The notes under the pieces were generated by a model. That model was not told where the DNA came from. It did not search any database and saw only the letters and a list, made by a program, of their open reading frames with translations. This document shows, piece after piece, positions 16,401 through 24,619 of a DNA stretch of 40,117 nucleotides (position 1 is the first letter of the stretch; every line of letters starts with the position of its first letter). The position numbers and the translations under genes are program-made. Source of the stretch: an uncultured Bacteroidales bacterium (GTDB lineage: Bacteria; Bacteroidota; Bacteroidia; Bacteroidales; UBA932); NCBI GenBank assembly GCA_900316045.1, contig ONBM01000044.1, positions 1 to 40,117 on the forward strand. The letters run 5' to 3'.

Positions 16401-17919
16401 TTATTCTGCCGTCGAATGCATTTTGTGAATATGTTCCAGCGCCGATGATGTTAGAATAGTCGTAACCAAGAGCATTCAGCCTTTTGACTTGCAGGGTGTC
16501 TATCCTCACTGCGGTTTTTCCAGAGCCAAAGTCTGCCTGCATAGATGTGCGCAATGTCGTTGGGCCGAGAGCATGAATGTTCAGTATTCGCCCTAAGTCA
16601 AGATTGTTAGTGGCTACATTTCCACCTATCTGCATAGGCTGGCTCTTTGTTATCAGATGGTTGAACCTTATGTCAGCCGTCAGGCTGCCAGATTTCTGCG
16701 TAGTGATTTTCCCATCTATCGCTAGCTTGTCCAGCATGCCGCTCACTTTACCATTGAATGTCAGCCCCTCGTTTTGCGCGAACTTGCCTATGGCTGCCTT
16801 TGCCCTTGGCGCCCATCCGTGCAGCACCTGCTCTATTCCTTTAGACGTGAAATTCAAGTTCCTGGCCAGGAAATTAAGATTGAAATCATTAATCTCCGGC
16901 AGGCCCGTCAGGCGACCCTGCAAGGTGCCGTTAATGCCGCAGTTCCTTTCATTGAACTTTAGGATATCCACGACTAAATCGCTAATCGGCCCATCTACCT
17001 TGCAGTCGTGAATGTCCATTATCATATTTTTGTCCTTCAGGGCTTCCGCATAGTAGGCTAGGCTCTTGAAATCCAGCCTGCTCTCTTCCATTTCGGCAGT
17101 GATTTGCACCCTGTTGAGGAAATCGAAGAACGGCCTCTCTTTTTCGAAAGTCATCGTGAACTGCTTGAACGAAAGGTCGGAATAATTGTCTGCGATTTTC
17201 AGATCGTCGATTACCGTTTGCTGATGCCCGACCTTCGTCTTTCCACGCATGAAGCTGACATCGTAGCCGCTTTTCTCGGAAAAAGCCAGATTGGTAACCT
17301 CGCCCTCCATGTAACCACCGGCAAATGAGGCCTTCTTACCTTCAAGTTTGTGGACAGTTATGTCCAAGTCTTTCCAGTTTATGCCGAAATCTTTTATGCC
17401 AGGATTATTCAGATTAATTAGCCGGAACCTGAAATTATTTATTTCTACAGCCCTGGCATCGAATATATTCCCAGGCTCCTTTTTGACAGTATCTTTGGGG
17501 GCGTTCTGAGATTTGAAGACCCTGCTGATGTTCGAGCCTCTTTGGTCTGTGACCAGCATGAACGAGGCATTGCTGACGGTGGCTTTCCCTATGTGCAGAC
17601 CCTCTTTCTTGAAAAGCCCTTTCAGTGAGAATGTGGCTGTGATAGTCTCTGCTCTGGCGACAGTGTCCAGAACCTCTCCTTCCAAGGTGTCAGGGGCTGG
17701 GTCTATTATTGCTGCATTTTTCAGGACTATCGCATTGAATGGCTTCAGATGGATTCTGGAGAATTCTATTTTAGCGCCGAGGTTCTTCTCAAGACCTTCT
17801 AAGACCTTTTTCGTGACAAAGGTCTGCACGGCGGAAGTTTGCATGAGAATGACGATGGCAAAAAGCAGAGCTGCTATTGCCAGTACTACCAGCCAGAATA
17901 TCTTAAAACCCCTTCTCAC
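13417..17919 (-). CDS. tamB: TamB-like inter-membrane AsmA-family protein
   Basis: This giant protein of about 1500 residues has one N-terminal membrane anchor (FWLVVLAIAALLFAIVILMQ). It then has long repetitive beta-strand-rich sequence and a C-terminal DUF490/TamB domain (GVGNIDMNVRPSRDVFTLNG and GLNYQSSESG with the following strands). TamB/AsmA proteins bridge the envelope and are linked to phospholipid transport and outer-membrane protein assembly. The frame opens with a TTG at 17937. A GTG at 17919 gives VRRGFKIFW directly before the anchor and is preferred, but the start is uncertain. It heads the minus-strand operon ending in mtaB and faces tsaD across a short divergent gap. Confidence 0.85.
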   Translation of the reverse strand: MRRGFKIFWLVVLAIAALLFAIVILMQTSAVQTFVTKKVLEGLEKNLGAKIEFSRIHLKPFNAIVLKNAAIIDPAPDTLEGEVLDTVARAETITATFSLKGLFKKEGLHIGKATVSNASFMLVTDQRGSNISRVFKSQNAPKDTVKKEPGNIFDARAVEINNFRFRLINLNNPGIKDFGINWKDLDITVHKLEGKKASFAGGYMEGEVTNLAFSEKSGYDVSFMRGKTKVGHQQTVIDDLKIADNYSDLSFKQFTMTFEKERPFFDFLNRVQITAEMEESRLDFKSLAYYAEALKDKNMIMDIHDCKVDGPISDLVVDILKFNERNCGINGTLQGRLTGLPEINDFNLNFLARNLNFTSKGIEQVLHGWAPRAKAAIGKFAQNEGLTFNGKVSGMLDKLAIDGKITTQKSGSLTADIRFNHLITKSQPMQIGGNVATNNLDLGRILNIHALGPTTLRTSMQADFGSGKTAVRIDTLQVKRLNALGYDYSNIIGAGTYSQNAFDGRIICSDPYLNFIFQGIFSLSDKTSNGVYKFFADIGYADLEKMNLSKFGIKRISGQINANYVNVERKDLIGDLDLNNLVLENDLGTCQVGDICMKSHSSDNIYRMNITSDILTANYVGDKPLTSIAGDIMQLTVQRDLPALLTKAYDSWHGEKYSIEASLHDKKNIINSIFPGLYVADSTSLNFGVQANGSVRANLRSPRIAKGRNYLRNLDLLLDNSNGSINGTMTSAELNVASLNFKNNNMMIYADDNHFGFGMTYDNLTEEDNRGEMYLSGDLLRGEKGELIVHGQTLPSNIYHDGEGWSVAPSSFEINGKDIHLGRISAVSNNQSISIEGGLSQTKKDTLRFELSNYDIKLLNNLFAQDIGVKGIATGKVYLISPRESNSGLLINLACDSLSIGGHELGTLHAASVLDNSRDRLNFIVRNDLGGNRNIDIKGNYGMRDKQIEATIDLADFNLGYASPFLASVFSKLEGNASGKITARGTPDKLNLTSQDARFDNALLQVAFTKVPYRVNGPFHLDETGLHFDNDEIKDPYNGTGVLSGGLLFNGLKDFHLETKIKLNQLLALNTTAADNQSFNGKVFASGDVSIKGPFNAIFIDVNARTEKEGTLHIPIDNASNAKSSDLLSFKEEEKHEYADPYDLMMNNLATSQKKSNDFGVRLRINVNPGTEAYVEVDRSAGNVLTARGVGNIDMNVRPSRDVFTLNGEYTISQGNFHFNAMNIAQRDFSITDGSSVRFNGDIMDSRLDITGLYTTKASVATLIADTTTVSARRTVNCNIGISGSLREPSLKFSIEIPDLDPTTQGKVESALNTEDKVQRQFLSLLISNTFMPNEQSGVVNNTASLYSSVAEIMAGQLNSILNKLNIPLDLGLNYQSSESGTNIFDVAVSTQLFNNRVIVNGAFGNRDYDNSATQGSDVVGDIDIEIKLDKPGRVRLTLFSHSADDYTNYLDNTQRNGVGLAYQVEFNKFADFIKRLFTKKKRSEAVEPEKEKKVIKIEN

Positions 17920-17946
17920 AAAAAGCAAAAATAGCAAAAAAAACTC

Positions 17947-17954
17947 TATATTTG
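17947..17954 (+). promoter_or_regulatory. -7 element for tsaD
   Basis: TATATTTG matches TAnnTTTG, and transcription would begin near 17961, about 17 bases before the tsaD ATG. No TTTG is seen at the expected -33 position. No matching element for tamB was found on the other strand in this short gap. Confidence 0.45.
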
Positions 17955-17977
17955 CCGACGATAAAGTTTCTTTGAAT

Positions 17978-19000
17978 ATGTCTGATTACATCCTTGGGAT
18001 AGAGTCGAGCTGCGACGACACTTCTGCCGCCGTCATCAAGGATGGCTTCCTGATGTCGAATGTCATCGCAAGCCAGCAGGTGCATAAGGATTATGGCGGT
18101 GTTGTGCCGGAACTGGCTTCCCGCGCTCACGAGCAGAACATCGTGCCTGTCGTCAGCCAGGCTTTAGCCAAGGCGGGAATAAAACCCACGGACCTTACTG
18201 CAATTGCTTTCACTAGGGGCCCGGGGCTTCTGGGCTCGCTTCTGGTAGGCACTTCTTTCGCAAAGGCACTCGGCGTGGCCCTGAATATTCCTATAATCAT
18301 GGTCAACCACCTTCAAGGACATATTCTCGCAGATTTCATTAAGCAGCCGGACAAGGAAAACAGGCATCCGTCGTTTCCTTATCTCTGCCTCTTGGTTTCA
18401 GGCGGTAATTCGCAGATAGTCAGGGTTGACAATCCTCTGGATTACGAGATTCTGGGGCAGACGATAGACGATGCCGTTGGCGAGGCTTTCGACAAATGCT
18501 CGAAAATGATGGGCCTGGGCTATCCGGGAGGCCCGATTATTGACAAATTGGCAAAATCGGGCAACCCTGACCGTTTCCAGTTCGCCAAGCCTCAGATTCC
18601 GGGGCTTGATTACAGTTTCAGCGGGGTGAAGACTTCTCTGCTATATTTTGTCAGAGACCAGCTGAAAGAAGATCCGGATTTCATGGAGAAAAACAAGGAG
18701 GACATCTGCGCTAGCTTTCAGAAGACTCTTATTGACATATTGCTGAGCAAGCTCATTAAGGCTGCTAAACAGACTGGCATAAGGGAAATAACCATCGGCG
18801 GCGGCGTTTCAGCAAACAGCGGGTTACGCAATCGCATCGAAGAGGAAGGCCGCAATCGTGGCTGGAACACATATCTTCCTGAATTCAAGTTTACTACAGA
18901 CAATGCTGCTATGATTGCCATAGCTGGGTATTTTCATTATCTTCACGGGGAACGCACCCCGCTGGACGTGGCTCCAGTTTCAAGAATAGCTGATTTTTAA
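17978..19000 (+). CDS. tsaD: tRNA N6-adenosine threonylcarbamoyltransferase
   Basis: This 340-residue TsaD/Kae1 enzyme transfers threonylcarbamoyl to A37 of ANN-decoding tRNAs, working with TsaB and TsaE. ILGIESSCDDTSAAV is the ASKHA nucleotide-binding start. His111 and His115 in VNHLQGH bind the metal, with Asp308-type residues in TTDNAAMIAIAG. LVSGGNSQIV is the phosphate loop. Length is normal (about 335-340). The frame is open back to 17513 inside tamB, but the conserved protein starts at the ATG at 17978. The next gene follows after three bases. Confidence 0.96.
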   Translation: MSDYILGIESSCDDTSAAVIKDGFLMSNVIASQQVHKDYGGVVPELASRAHEQNIVPVVSQALAKAGIKPTDLTAIAFTRGPGLLGSLLVGTSFAKALGVALNIPIIMVNHLQGHILADFIKQPDKENRHPSFPYLCLLVSGGNSQIVRVDNPLDYEILGQTIDDAVGEAFDKCSKMMGLGYPGGPIIDKLAKSGNPDRFQFAKPQIPGLDYSFSGVKTSLLYFVRDQLKEDPDFMEKNKEDICASFQKTLIDILLSKLIKAAKQTGIREITIGGGVSANSGLRNRIEEEGRNRGWNTYLPEFKFTTDNAAMIAIAGYFHYLHGERTPLDVAPVSRIADF

Positions 19001-19003
19001 AAT

Positions 19004-21394
19004 ATGAAAGAGTTTGAAATGACCGGCCGCATAGGGCGAGACCTGAGGCCGGACGACGTTAGGATTGTGGCTGCAAGGGAGCTGATGCTCCGTGGAAACG
19101 CCATAATCAATGTTATCGATCCTACTAAATCTTTCCAGCCGGAGTTCCCTAATGCGGATTATACCTGCGTGATTGCTAAACGCTCGATAGATGCCAGGGA
19201 CGAGGTCGTTTACCGCTATAAGATAGAAGTTTATGATAATAGGCGCGAGTCTTATCACCCATACGAGATTCCTGAATATAAAGACGTGCATGAGGCTGAG
19301 CCGGTGATAATCGTCGGAGCCGGCCCTGCTGGCATTTTCGCTGCTCTGAAACTTCTGACGCTTGGACGCAAGCCAATTATCCTGGAAAGAGGAAAGGACG
19401 TGCATGAGCGCAAATTCGACATGGCGAAACTTTCGAAGGAGGGCGTGCTGAATCCAGACTCGAACTACTGCTACGGCGAGGGTGGCGCAGGAGCGTTCTC
19501 CGACGGGAAGCTCTACACAAGATCTTCCAAGAGGGGAGACATACGCGAGGTGCTGTGCCAGCTCGTGAGATTCGGGGCGAATCCTCAGATTCTCTTGGAT
19601 GCGCATGCTCACATAGGGTCAGACAGGCTGCCTAAAATAGTCGAGAACATTCGTCAGTGCATCGTAGAGCATGGAGGCGAGTATCATTTCGGAACGAAAG
19701 TGACCGATATGTCAAGGAAGGAAGACGGCACCATTACTGTCAAGGCTCTCGACAGCCTGAACCTTACAAAGGCCGGGAAACCTTCTGTCGTGAAATATTG
19801 TGCGAATAAGGTGATATTGGCTACGGGTCATTCGGCGAGAGATATTTATGATATGTTCGCATCAAAGGGATGGCCTCTTGAGGCTAAAGGATTTGCGATG
19901 GGCGTGAGAGTAGAGCATAGCCAGGCGGCAATAAATGACATTCGTTATCACGGCCAGTGGAAGACGGGAATGCCTGCTGCGGAATATTCATTCGCAAAGC
20001 AGGTCGATGGCAGGGGAGTATATTCGTTTTGCATGTGCCCGGGCGGAATCTTGGTGCCGTCTGCCACGGATCCGGAGACCATCGTGATGAACGGAATGTC
20101 AAATTCTTCCAGGAGCGGACGCTTCGCCAACGCTGGTGCCGTGGTTCAGATAAATCCTGAGGATGTGCCTGAGGAATACCAGAAATATGGTGCCTTCGCC
20201 GGGCTGGAGTGGCAGCACAGCATCGAGCATAAGATGTGGGAATATGTTCAAGGCAAAGCTGAGAATCCTATGGCTGCTCCTGCGCAGAGAATGAAGGATT
20301 TCTGCAACGGGGTCGTTTCGGCTGACCTGCCGGAGACATCCTACAAGCCTGGCGTGGTATCAGCTCCGCTTCACGAGCTTCTTCCTGAATACATCACGGG
20401 GAGACTGCAGGTGGCTTTGAAAGAGGTGTTCTACGCTGGCCGGCGAGTGAGAAAGGTCGTTGCCGAGCCAGGAGAAGATGCTGCCAATGCGGCATCTGAT
20501 AGTGCTTCTGTTTCCGAAGAGTTAAAGGATGATGCTCCTACCGTTTCTGAATCCTCTGCCTCTGAAGAGCTTAAGAATGATGCTCCTACCGTTTCTGAAT
20601 CCTCTGCCTCTGAAGAGCTTAAGAACGATGCTCCTACCGTTTCTGAATCCTCTGCCTCTGAAGAGCCTGAGGTGGAGAAAAAGGAAATCATTGAAATTGA
20701 ATATGATGAAAAGCATACGGAGGATGCCCTTCTGGTTGGCGTCGAGTCCAGGACTTCGTCTCCTATCAGGATTCCTAGAAATCCGAAATCATATGAGGCT
20801 GATGCCATGCCGGGGCTCTATCCTGCCGGCGAAGGCGCAGGTTACTCAGGCGGCATTGTCTCGTCAGCGATTGACGGCATCAACTGCGCTGTCGCTGCTG
20901 TGACCGATGTCGTGGCTGAGGAAACAGCGGACACAGTTGAGAAATCAGACGAAGCAGTTACTACTGATCCGGCTAAGATGGCTGATGAGCCTGCAGCTGA
21001 AAGAGAAACGCAGGATTCCGATGACAGGCCTCGCCGTCGTTTCGATGACCGTTCCGATGACAGGCCGCGCCGCCGCTTCGACGACCGTTCCGATGACAGG
21101 CCACGTCGCCGCTTCGACGACCGTTCCGACGACAGGCCGCGCCGCCGCTTCGACGACCGTTCCGATGACAGGCCGCGCCGCCGTTTCGATGACCGTTCCG
21201 ATGACAGGCCACGTCGCCGCTTCGACGACCGTTTCGATGACAGGCCGCGCCGCCGCTTCGATGACCGTTTCGATGACAGGCTGCGCCGCCGCTTCGACGA
21301 CCGCCGTGACGACAGGCCATTTAGGCGTGGACGCAGTTCTGATGAGCGTCCGCCAAGATCTGGCCGCAATTCCGATGAAGATTTAGGAGATTGA
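19004..21394 (+). CDS. FAD-dependent oxidoreductase (COG2509-type) with two repeat expansions
   Basis: This 796-residue protein has a conserved core. An N-terminal lead-in domain is followed by the Rossmann FAD motif VIIVGAGPAGIFAAL (GAGPAG 105-110), by NYCYGEGGAGAFSDGKLYTR, and by the C-terminal FAD block GLYPAGEGAGYSGGIVSSA. Such proteins are usually about 510-550 residues. The extra length comes from a Ser/Glu/Ala insert at about 490-570, with three identical 16-residue units just before the last core segment. A basic/acidic C-terminal tail adds eight 12-residue DDRPRRRFDDRS units. The tail resembles those of Bacteroidota RNA helicases and RNA-binding proteins. Substrate is unknown. It is co-transcribed with tsaD. 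Confidence 0.8.
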   Translation: MKEFEMTGRIGRDLRPDDVRIVAARELMLRGNAIINVIDPTKSFQPEFPNADYTCVIAKRSIDARDEVVYRYKIEVYDNRRESYHPYEIPEYKDVHEAEPVIIVGAGPAGIFAALKLLTLGRKPIILERGKDVHERKFDMAKLSKEGVLNPDSNYCYGEGGAGAFSDGKLYTRSSKRGDIREVLCQLVRFGANPQILLDAHAHIGSDRLPKIVENIRQCIVEHGGEYHFGTKVTDMSRKEDGTITVKALDSLNLTKAGKPSVVKYCANKVILATGHSARDIYDMFASKGWPLEAKGFAMGVRVEHSQAAINDIRYHGQWKTGMPAAEYSFAKQVDGRGVYSFCMCPGGILVPSATDPETIVMNGMSNSSRSGRFANAGAVVQINPEDVPEEYQKYGAFAGLEWQHSIEHKMWEYVQGKAENPMAAPAQRMKDFCNGVVSADLPETSYKPGVVSAPLHELLPEYITGRLQVALKEVFYAGRRVRKVVAEPGEDAANAASDSASVSEELKDDAPTVSESSASEELKNDAPTVSESSASEELKNDAPTVSESSASEEPEVEKKEIIEIEYDEKHTEDALLVGVESRTSSPIRIPRNPKSYEADAMPGLYPAGEGAGYSGGIVSSAIDGINCAVAAVTDVVAEETADTVEKSDEAVTTDPAKMADEPAAERETQDSDDRPRRRFDDRSDDRPRRRFDDRSDDRPRRRFDDRSDDRPRRRFDDRSDDRPRRRFDDRSDDRPRRRFDDRFDDRPRRRFDDRFDDRLRRRFDDRRDDRPFRRGRSSDERPPRSGRNSDEDLGD
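20516..20659 (+). repeat. three 48-bp tandem repeats inside the oxidoreductase gene
   Basis: Units at 20516-20563, 20564-20611 and 20612-20659 encode EELKNDAPTVSESSAS. They are almost identical at DNA level (the first has GAGTTAAAGGATGAT for GAGCTTAAGAAYGAT), which indicates recent expansion. They lie within the protein, before the last FAD-binding segment. Confidence 0.95.
21020..21307 (+). repeat. eight 36-bp tandem repeats encoding a charged RNA-binding-like tail
   Basis: Eight consecutive 36-base units run from GATGACAGGCC and encode DDRPRRRFDDR plus S, F or R. Differences are mostly silent C/T and A/G changes, so the amino-acid pattern looks selected. A degenerate end (DDRPFRRGRSSDERPPRSGR) follows. 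Confidence 0.95.
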
Positions 21395-21396
21395 GC

Positions 21397-22569
21397 ATGA
21401 GACTCTGGAGGTCTTTTTTCCTTCTGCCAATCTTGACAGTGATGGTTCTGGCAGGCTGTCAGAAAGACGATTCGGATGAACCAGAGCCTGGCAAAGGCGA
21501 GCTCACGGAGAAGCCTGAACTGAAGGCCGCTGTTGAAAAAATGGCTGCAGATGCACCTTCTGTTTACGAATATCTTTCCGGCATAGAGGTCTGGCAGGAA
21601 GGTTACAAGCCTTCAGGAGCATGGCTCAATGGCACCTCATCGAACACTCGGCACCAGATGTGGTCCGTCACCAAGACCTTCACTGGAATGGCGATCGGGA
21701 TGGCTGTGAGTGAGGGAAAGATTTCCATTTCGGACAAAGTGGCTCCGATGTTCTCCGAAGAAATTTCTCTCTCTGGCATTGCCGGCGAAGAATTGGAACG
21801 GGTCAATAAATTGACAATTAAAGACTTGCTCACGATGACCGACGGGCACTCCGAAGATGCCGTGGTCACAGCCGCAAAAACATATTCATTGTCATTGCTG
21901 AAATATCTCAAAGTTGGCCATGACTATTCGGAAGATTTGGCAGAGGTTCTCACAGATGTTCTGAAAGACATTGATAAAACCATTCCGCAGCTATTCTTTG
22001 ACGCCGATTTTACTGAAGAGCCTGGCGATGACTTCGTCTATGACACATTCGCCTCTTGCCTCCTTGCTGAAATTCTTCGCCAGAGGACGGGACAGGATAT
22101 TCATGAATATCTTGACAGCAGGCTGTTCAAACCTCTTGGTTTCGGCTCTACCCTTACGTGGGACAAGGTTAAAGGCTATTCTGCTGGCGGATGGGGCCTG
22201 CATCTCACCACTGGCGAGATGATTACGTTCGGACGCTTGCTGATGGACGGAGGCAAATGGGACGGCAGTCAAATCATTCCTTCTGAATGGGTGTCTTCTG
22301 CCATGTCGCCTCAGGTCAACTTCTCTGGTGACGGTTACAGCGCCACCGGTTACGGTTATCAGATCTGGAGGATTCGCGACGGCTGGCTTTGCTCCGGCTT
22401 ATTCGGGCAATACATTGCCATCATTCCGGAAAAGAAAGCGGTCATCGCCATAACTACGGACTATCCACTGACTTCCAGCGCATTATTGCCACTTATAAAT
22501 GACCAGAGCCAGGCCGACGGCAGCGCAGCCCTCTCCCTCGCTTGGAAGTACATCGTCCCGGCGCTATAA
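21397..22569 (+). CDS. beta-lactamase-fold serine hydrolase, lipoprotein
   Basis: This 390-residue lipoprotein has lipobox LAGC with Cys21 and an acidic linker. It resembles class C beta-lactamase / penicillin-binding esterases: the nucleophile motif is SVTK (Ser90, Lys93) in MWSVTKTFTGMAIG, and the fold markers LTIKDLLTMTDGH and GWGLHLTTGEMITFGRLLMD follow. The YxN motif expected in DFVYDTFASCLLAEI reads YDT, so the usual Asn is missing. Activity on beta-lactams is therefore doubtful and a peptidase or esterase role is more likely. The ATG at 21397 lies just after the oxidoreductase stop and gives the clean signal. Confidence 0.75.
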   Translation: MRLWRSFFLLPILTVMVLAGCQKDDSDEPEPGKGELTEKPELKAAVEKMAADAPSVYEYLSGIEVWQEGYKPSGAWLNGTSSNTRHQMWSVTKTFTGMAIGMAVSEGKISISDKVAPMFSEEISLSGIAGEELERVNKLTIKDLLTMTDGHSEDAVVTAAKTYSLSLLKYLKVGHDYSEDLAEVLTDVLKDIDKTIPQLFFDADFTEEPGDDFVYDTFASCLLAEILRQRTGQDIHEYLDSRLFKPLGFGSTLTWDKVKGYSAGGWGLHLTTGEMITFGRLLMDGGKWDGSQIIPSEWVSSAMSPQVNFSGDGYSATGYGYQIWRIRDGWLCSGLFGQYIAIIPEKKAVIAITTDYPLTSSALLPLINDQSQADGSAALSLAWKYIVPAL

Positions 22570-22593
22570 CCCTTCCTCAGTCCTCATCAAATG

Positions 22594-22622
22594 AGTACCC
22601 TGCGAAAAAATTGCAGGGTACT
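22594..22622 (+). terminator. hairpin ending the tsaD operon
   Basis: AGTACCCTGC and GCAGGGTACT form a perfect ten-pair stem around a nine-base loop, 24 bases after the stop, followed by TTCT. The T-run is short. The rest of the gap to 22717 shows no recognisable promoter or LexA-like operator. Confidence 0.65.
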
Positions 22623-22717
22623 TTCTGAATATGCCACCGGCACCCCTCAGACCATGCTTTCCAAAGTATCCTGCGAAAGATGTCAGAGTCAAAGGAAATG
22701 TGACATATTCATAAAAA

Positions 22718-23296
22718 ATGTCGAAATTTGTGAATATGGTGAAGAAGAATTTAACTGTTCCGGATAAGGGTTGGGCAAGCGCTTCCCCAGTCGATTTGGG
22801 TCGTGAAGCGCCTGCCGAAAATCATGAGGTGGCTTTCGTCGAAGGGGGAGTGCACGCCGGTTTTCCGTCACCTGCGCAAGATTACATGAATGCCAGCATC
22901 GATCTCAATAGGGAGCTGGTGAAGCATCCGGCTGCAACATTCTTTGCGAAGGTCGTCGGTGATTCTATGATTGATGCCGGAGTCGAGGAAGGCGACATAT
23001 TGGTGGTTGACAAGTCGTTGGAACCATCTGAAGGCGACATGGCGGTCTGCTTCATTGACGGAGAATTTGCCCTTAAATATATTTCCTTTAAAAATCATGT
23101 CGTGGACGGCTATGGCGAGCGCCATGCAAAAAAGGCTTCAAAGCCCGGAGTCTCTTACGACATATTGGAGCATCAGAGAATGTGGCTGTTGCCCGCCAAC
23201 CCGAAATATCCTCCGATAGAGGTCACTGATGCCAATGATTTCACTATTTGGGGAGTGGTGACCTACGTCATAAAGAAGGTGACGCATCATGCCTAG
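22718..23296 (+). CDS. umuD: UmuD-like autoproteolytic subunit of DNA polymerase V
   Basis: This 192-residue LexA/UmuD-family S24 protease-fold protein controls translesion synthesis by cutting itself. The likely scissile pair is Ala47-Gly48 in GGVHAGFPSP. Catalytic Ser83 is in VVGDSMIDAG and catalytic Lys120 is in EFALKYI. The conserved end reads IWGVVTYVIK. UmuD is usually about 140 residues; here about 45 extra lie before the cleavage site, with no DNA-binding helix I can see. A shorter downstream start is possible. umuC follows 49 bases on. RecA-triggered cleavage is expected from the family. Confidence 0.85.
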   Translation: MSKFVNMVKKNLTVPDKGWASASPVDLGREAPAENHEVAFVEGGVHAGFPSPAQDYMNASIDLNRELVKHPAATFFAKVVGDSMIDAGVEEGDILVVDKSLEPSEGDMAVCFIDGEFALKYISFKNHVVDGYGERHAKKASKPGVSYDILEHQRMWLLPANPKYPPIEVTDANDFTIWGVVTYVIKKVTHHA

Positions 23297-23345
23297 ATGA
23301 TTCGGCTTGGCATGCCGCCTTGGCTGGAGATTAGTGTATGGAACT

Positions 23346-24608
23346 ATGTACGCTTTAGTGGACTGCAATAATTTTTTCGTTTCATGCGAGAGGGCGTTCC
23401 AGCCGGAATTGGAAGGCAGGCCTGTCGTCGTGCTTTCCAACAACGATGGCTGCGTGGTGGCTCGCAGCAATGAAAGCAAGGCTATGGGCATAAAGATGGG
23501 CACGCCGTTTTTCAAGGTGAAATATTTAGCAGATGAGGGCAAGCTGACGGTGCGTTCTTCGAACTATGCCCTCTATGGGGACCTTTCCGCCAGGGTCATG
23601 TCTATATTGGCAGAAACAGCTCCAAAGCTGGAAATATATTCAATAGACGAGGCTTTTATGAATATGGACGGAGTCTCTGTTGAAAAGCTTCCTGTGATAT
23701 GCCGCAGCCTTATCAAGAAAATCAGGCAGTGGACAGGAATCCCTGTCAGCATCGGCGCCGCCAGCACCAAGACCCTGGGAAAGGTTGCGAACCACTTTGC
23801 AAAACGATACAAAGGTTACAAAGGCTTCTGCATGATAGACACGACTGAAAAGATGAGGAAAGCGCTGAAGCTCACTCCAATAAGCGATGTATGGGGAATA
23901 GGCCGGAGATTGGCTCCGAAGCTGGAAGCCGTTGGGGTGAGGACTGCTTTGGACTTCGTCGAAAGGCCGGCCGAATGGGTGCAGGCTAGAATGGGAATCA
24001 CAGGCGAGCAAACCTGGCACGAATTGCAAGGCATTCGGATGGTGGAGGAAGAAAAGAACGAGGCGCGCAAGACGATATGCACGTCAAGGTCTTTTGCGAA
24101 TATGATAACAGATTTCGAGGAAATCAGCCAGAGGGTTTCCGATTTCGCCGGTAAATGCGCGGAAAAACTACGCCTAGAAGGCACTGCAGCATATTCCGTC
24201 GGAGTCTTCCTTCTGACCAATCGATTCAGGGAGGACCTGGCGCAGTACAATCCTCAGGCTTGCATTCGTCTGACGGTTCCTGCCAGCAGTACGCAAGAAA
24301 TAGTCGGAGCTGCGAAAAAGGCTCTCCGCATGATATTCAAAGCCGGTTATGAATATAAGAAAGCCGGAGTCATCGTCATGGATATCGTCAATTCTAACGA
24401 AATCCAGCAGTCCATCTTCGATTTCGACATCAAAGAAAGAGAGCGAGTCGATAAGATTTCCAGGGTGATGGACATGGTCAATAAAAGCGGGAAAAATGTC
24501 CTGAGGCTGGCAGCCCAGCGTCCAGGACATTTTGCGGACGGCATCCGCCGCGATTATTGCTCGAAGCTATATTCTACGGACTGGAATCAGCTTCTCGAAG
24601 TAAAATAG
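23346..24608 (+). CDS. umuC: UmuC-like Y-family DNA polymerase V catalytic subunit
   Basis: This 420-residue translesion polymerase starts MYALVDCNNFFVSCERAF with catalytic Asp6. The second metal motif is SIDEAF in IYSIDEAFMNMDG. PVSIGAASTKTLGKVANHFA and ISDVWGIGRRLAPKLEAVGV belong to the palm/thumb and helix-hairpin-helix parts. Then comes the little-finger domain and a C-terminal DUF4113-like tail ending CSKLYSTDWNQLLEVK. The frame opens at 23307, but the ATG at 23346 starts at the conserved first residues. It pairs with umuD upstream. Length matches UmuC (about 420). Confidence 0.93.
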   Translation: MYALVDCNNFFVSCERAFQPELEGRPVVVLSNNDGCVVARSNESKAMGIKMGTPFFKVKYLADEGKLTVRSSNYALYGDLSARVMSILAETAPKLEIYSIDEAFMNMDGVSVEKLPVICRSLIKKIRQWTGIPVSIGAASTKTLGKVANHFAKRYKGYKGFCMIDTTEKMRKALKLTPISDVWGIGRRLAPKLEAVGVRTALDFVERPAEWVQARMGITGEQTWHELQGIRMVEEEKNEARKTICTSRSFANMITDFEEISQRVSDFAGKCAEKLRLEGTAAYSVGVFLLTNRFREDLAQYNPQACIRLTVPASSTQEIVGAAKKALRMIFKAGYEYKKAGVIVMDIVNSNEIQQSIFDFDIKERERVDKISRVMDMVNKSGKNVLRLAAQRPGHFADGIRRDYCSKLYSTDWNQLLEVK

Positions 24609-24619
24609 CCAGTCGTCTT

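Noticed and set aside
17513..17977. Upstream extension of the tsaD reading frame
   Set aside because: It overlaps the tamB coding sequence antisense and TsaD family homology begins at 17978.
20842..21369. Long antisense frames rich in RRSS or CHRNG repeats
   Set aside because: They are mirror products of the 36-bp coding repeats on the plus strand; the sense frame belongs to a recognised enzyme.
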